In this document: in pieces, positions 14,467-14,592 of the stretch | How the letters are laid out: every line of letters starts with the position of its first letter | Position numbering within the stretch: the stretch's first letter is position 1 | Assembly (NCBI GenBank): GCA_964520785.1 | Contig: CAZFQG010000167.1 | Coordinates: 1 to 14,592 of the forward strand | Source: CAZFQG01 sp964520785 | GTDB taxonomy: Bacteria > Planctomycetota > Planctomycetia > Pirellulales > Thermoguttaceae | Reading direction: 5' to 3' | DNA: 14,592 nucleotides | Translations under genes and position numbers: made by a program | The notes under the pieces: generated by a model | Told to the model about the DNA's origin: nothing | Databases searched by the model: none | The model's input: the letters and a program-made list of their open reading frames with translations, nothing else

Positions 14467-14592
14467 GGAAATCGGATCGTTTGAAACAGCCGGGGGGCGG
14501 ACCGCGAGAATACCGGACACCGCCAGACCCAACCCGGCGGCGCGGGCGTCGGGACTGGCGTGAACCGGCGCAACACATCAGTTTACCACATC
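14467..14592. other. Upstream region of the URO-D-family gene, cut by the window edge
   Basis: On the minus strand a TAAACT box preceded by TGG (14585-14580) could be an extended -10, but the -35 position lies outside the window. Nothing else is recognisable. Confidence 0.3.

Noticed and set aside
1..14592. Search for CRISPR arrays, insertion sequence ends, tRNA genes and defence operons
   Set aside because: No regularly spaced repeats, transposase genes with terminal repeats, tRNA cloverleaf patterns or recognisable defence gene sets were seen.

Overview
The window looks like a chromosomal segment of a GC-rich Gram-negative (diderm) bacterium, most likely a planctomycete. The support is indirect: lipid A genes lpxD and lpxI, a PilZ protein with an RHPRNR-type motif, weak or absent Shine-Dalgarno sequences before several starts, scattered housekeeping genes with long spacers, and two related membrane proteins that I cannot assign to a characterised family. 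No mobile element, CRISPR array, tRNA or rRNA gene was seen.

Layout. A trypsin-like serine protease without a signal peptide (38-859, +) opens the window and looks more AT-rich than the rest. A ketose 3-epimerase-type sugar isomerase (1027-1875, +) and transketolase (2192-4228, +) follow, each behind its own sigma70-like promoter that overlaps an inverted repeat. Convergent to transketolase is a GAF-like/PilZ protein (4342-5235, -). A 640-base non-coding stretch with a heptamer tandem repeat leads to pyruvate kinase (5877-7343, +), which carries the residue signature of K+-independent enzymes. Two translationally coupled membrane proteins (7678-8625 and 8622-10058, +) share one extracytoplasmic module present once in the first and twice in the second. 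On the minus strand at 10347-10609 lies what appears to be a complete structured non-coding RNA gene, with promoter, 5' stem starting at the predicted +2, several hairpins and an intrinsic terminator. Divergent from it are lpxD (11072-12142, +) and lpxI (12172-13053, +), two steps of lipid A synthesis. A uroporphyrinogen decarboxylase superfamily protein (13351-14466, -) closes the window.

How the genes relate. Epimerase, transketolase and pyruvate kinase all belong to sugar/central carbon metabolism but appear to be separate transcription units. lpxD and lpxI act in one pathway and are probably cotranscribed. The two module-bearing membrane proteins overlap by 4 bases and probably work together on the outside of the cytoplasmic membrane. 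The best candidates for undescribed biology are the minus-strand RNA gene and the repeated-module membrane protein pair. All assignments come from reading the sequence; no database search was possible.
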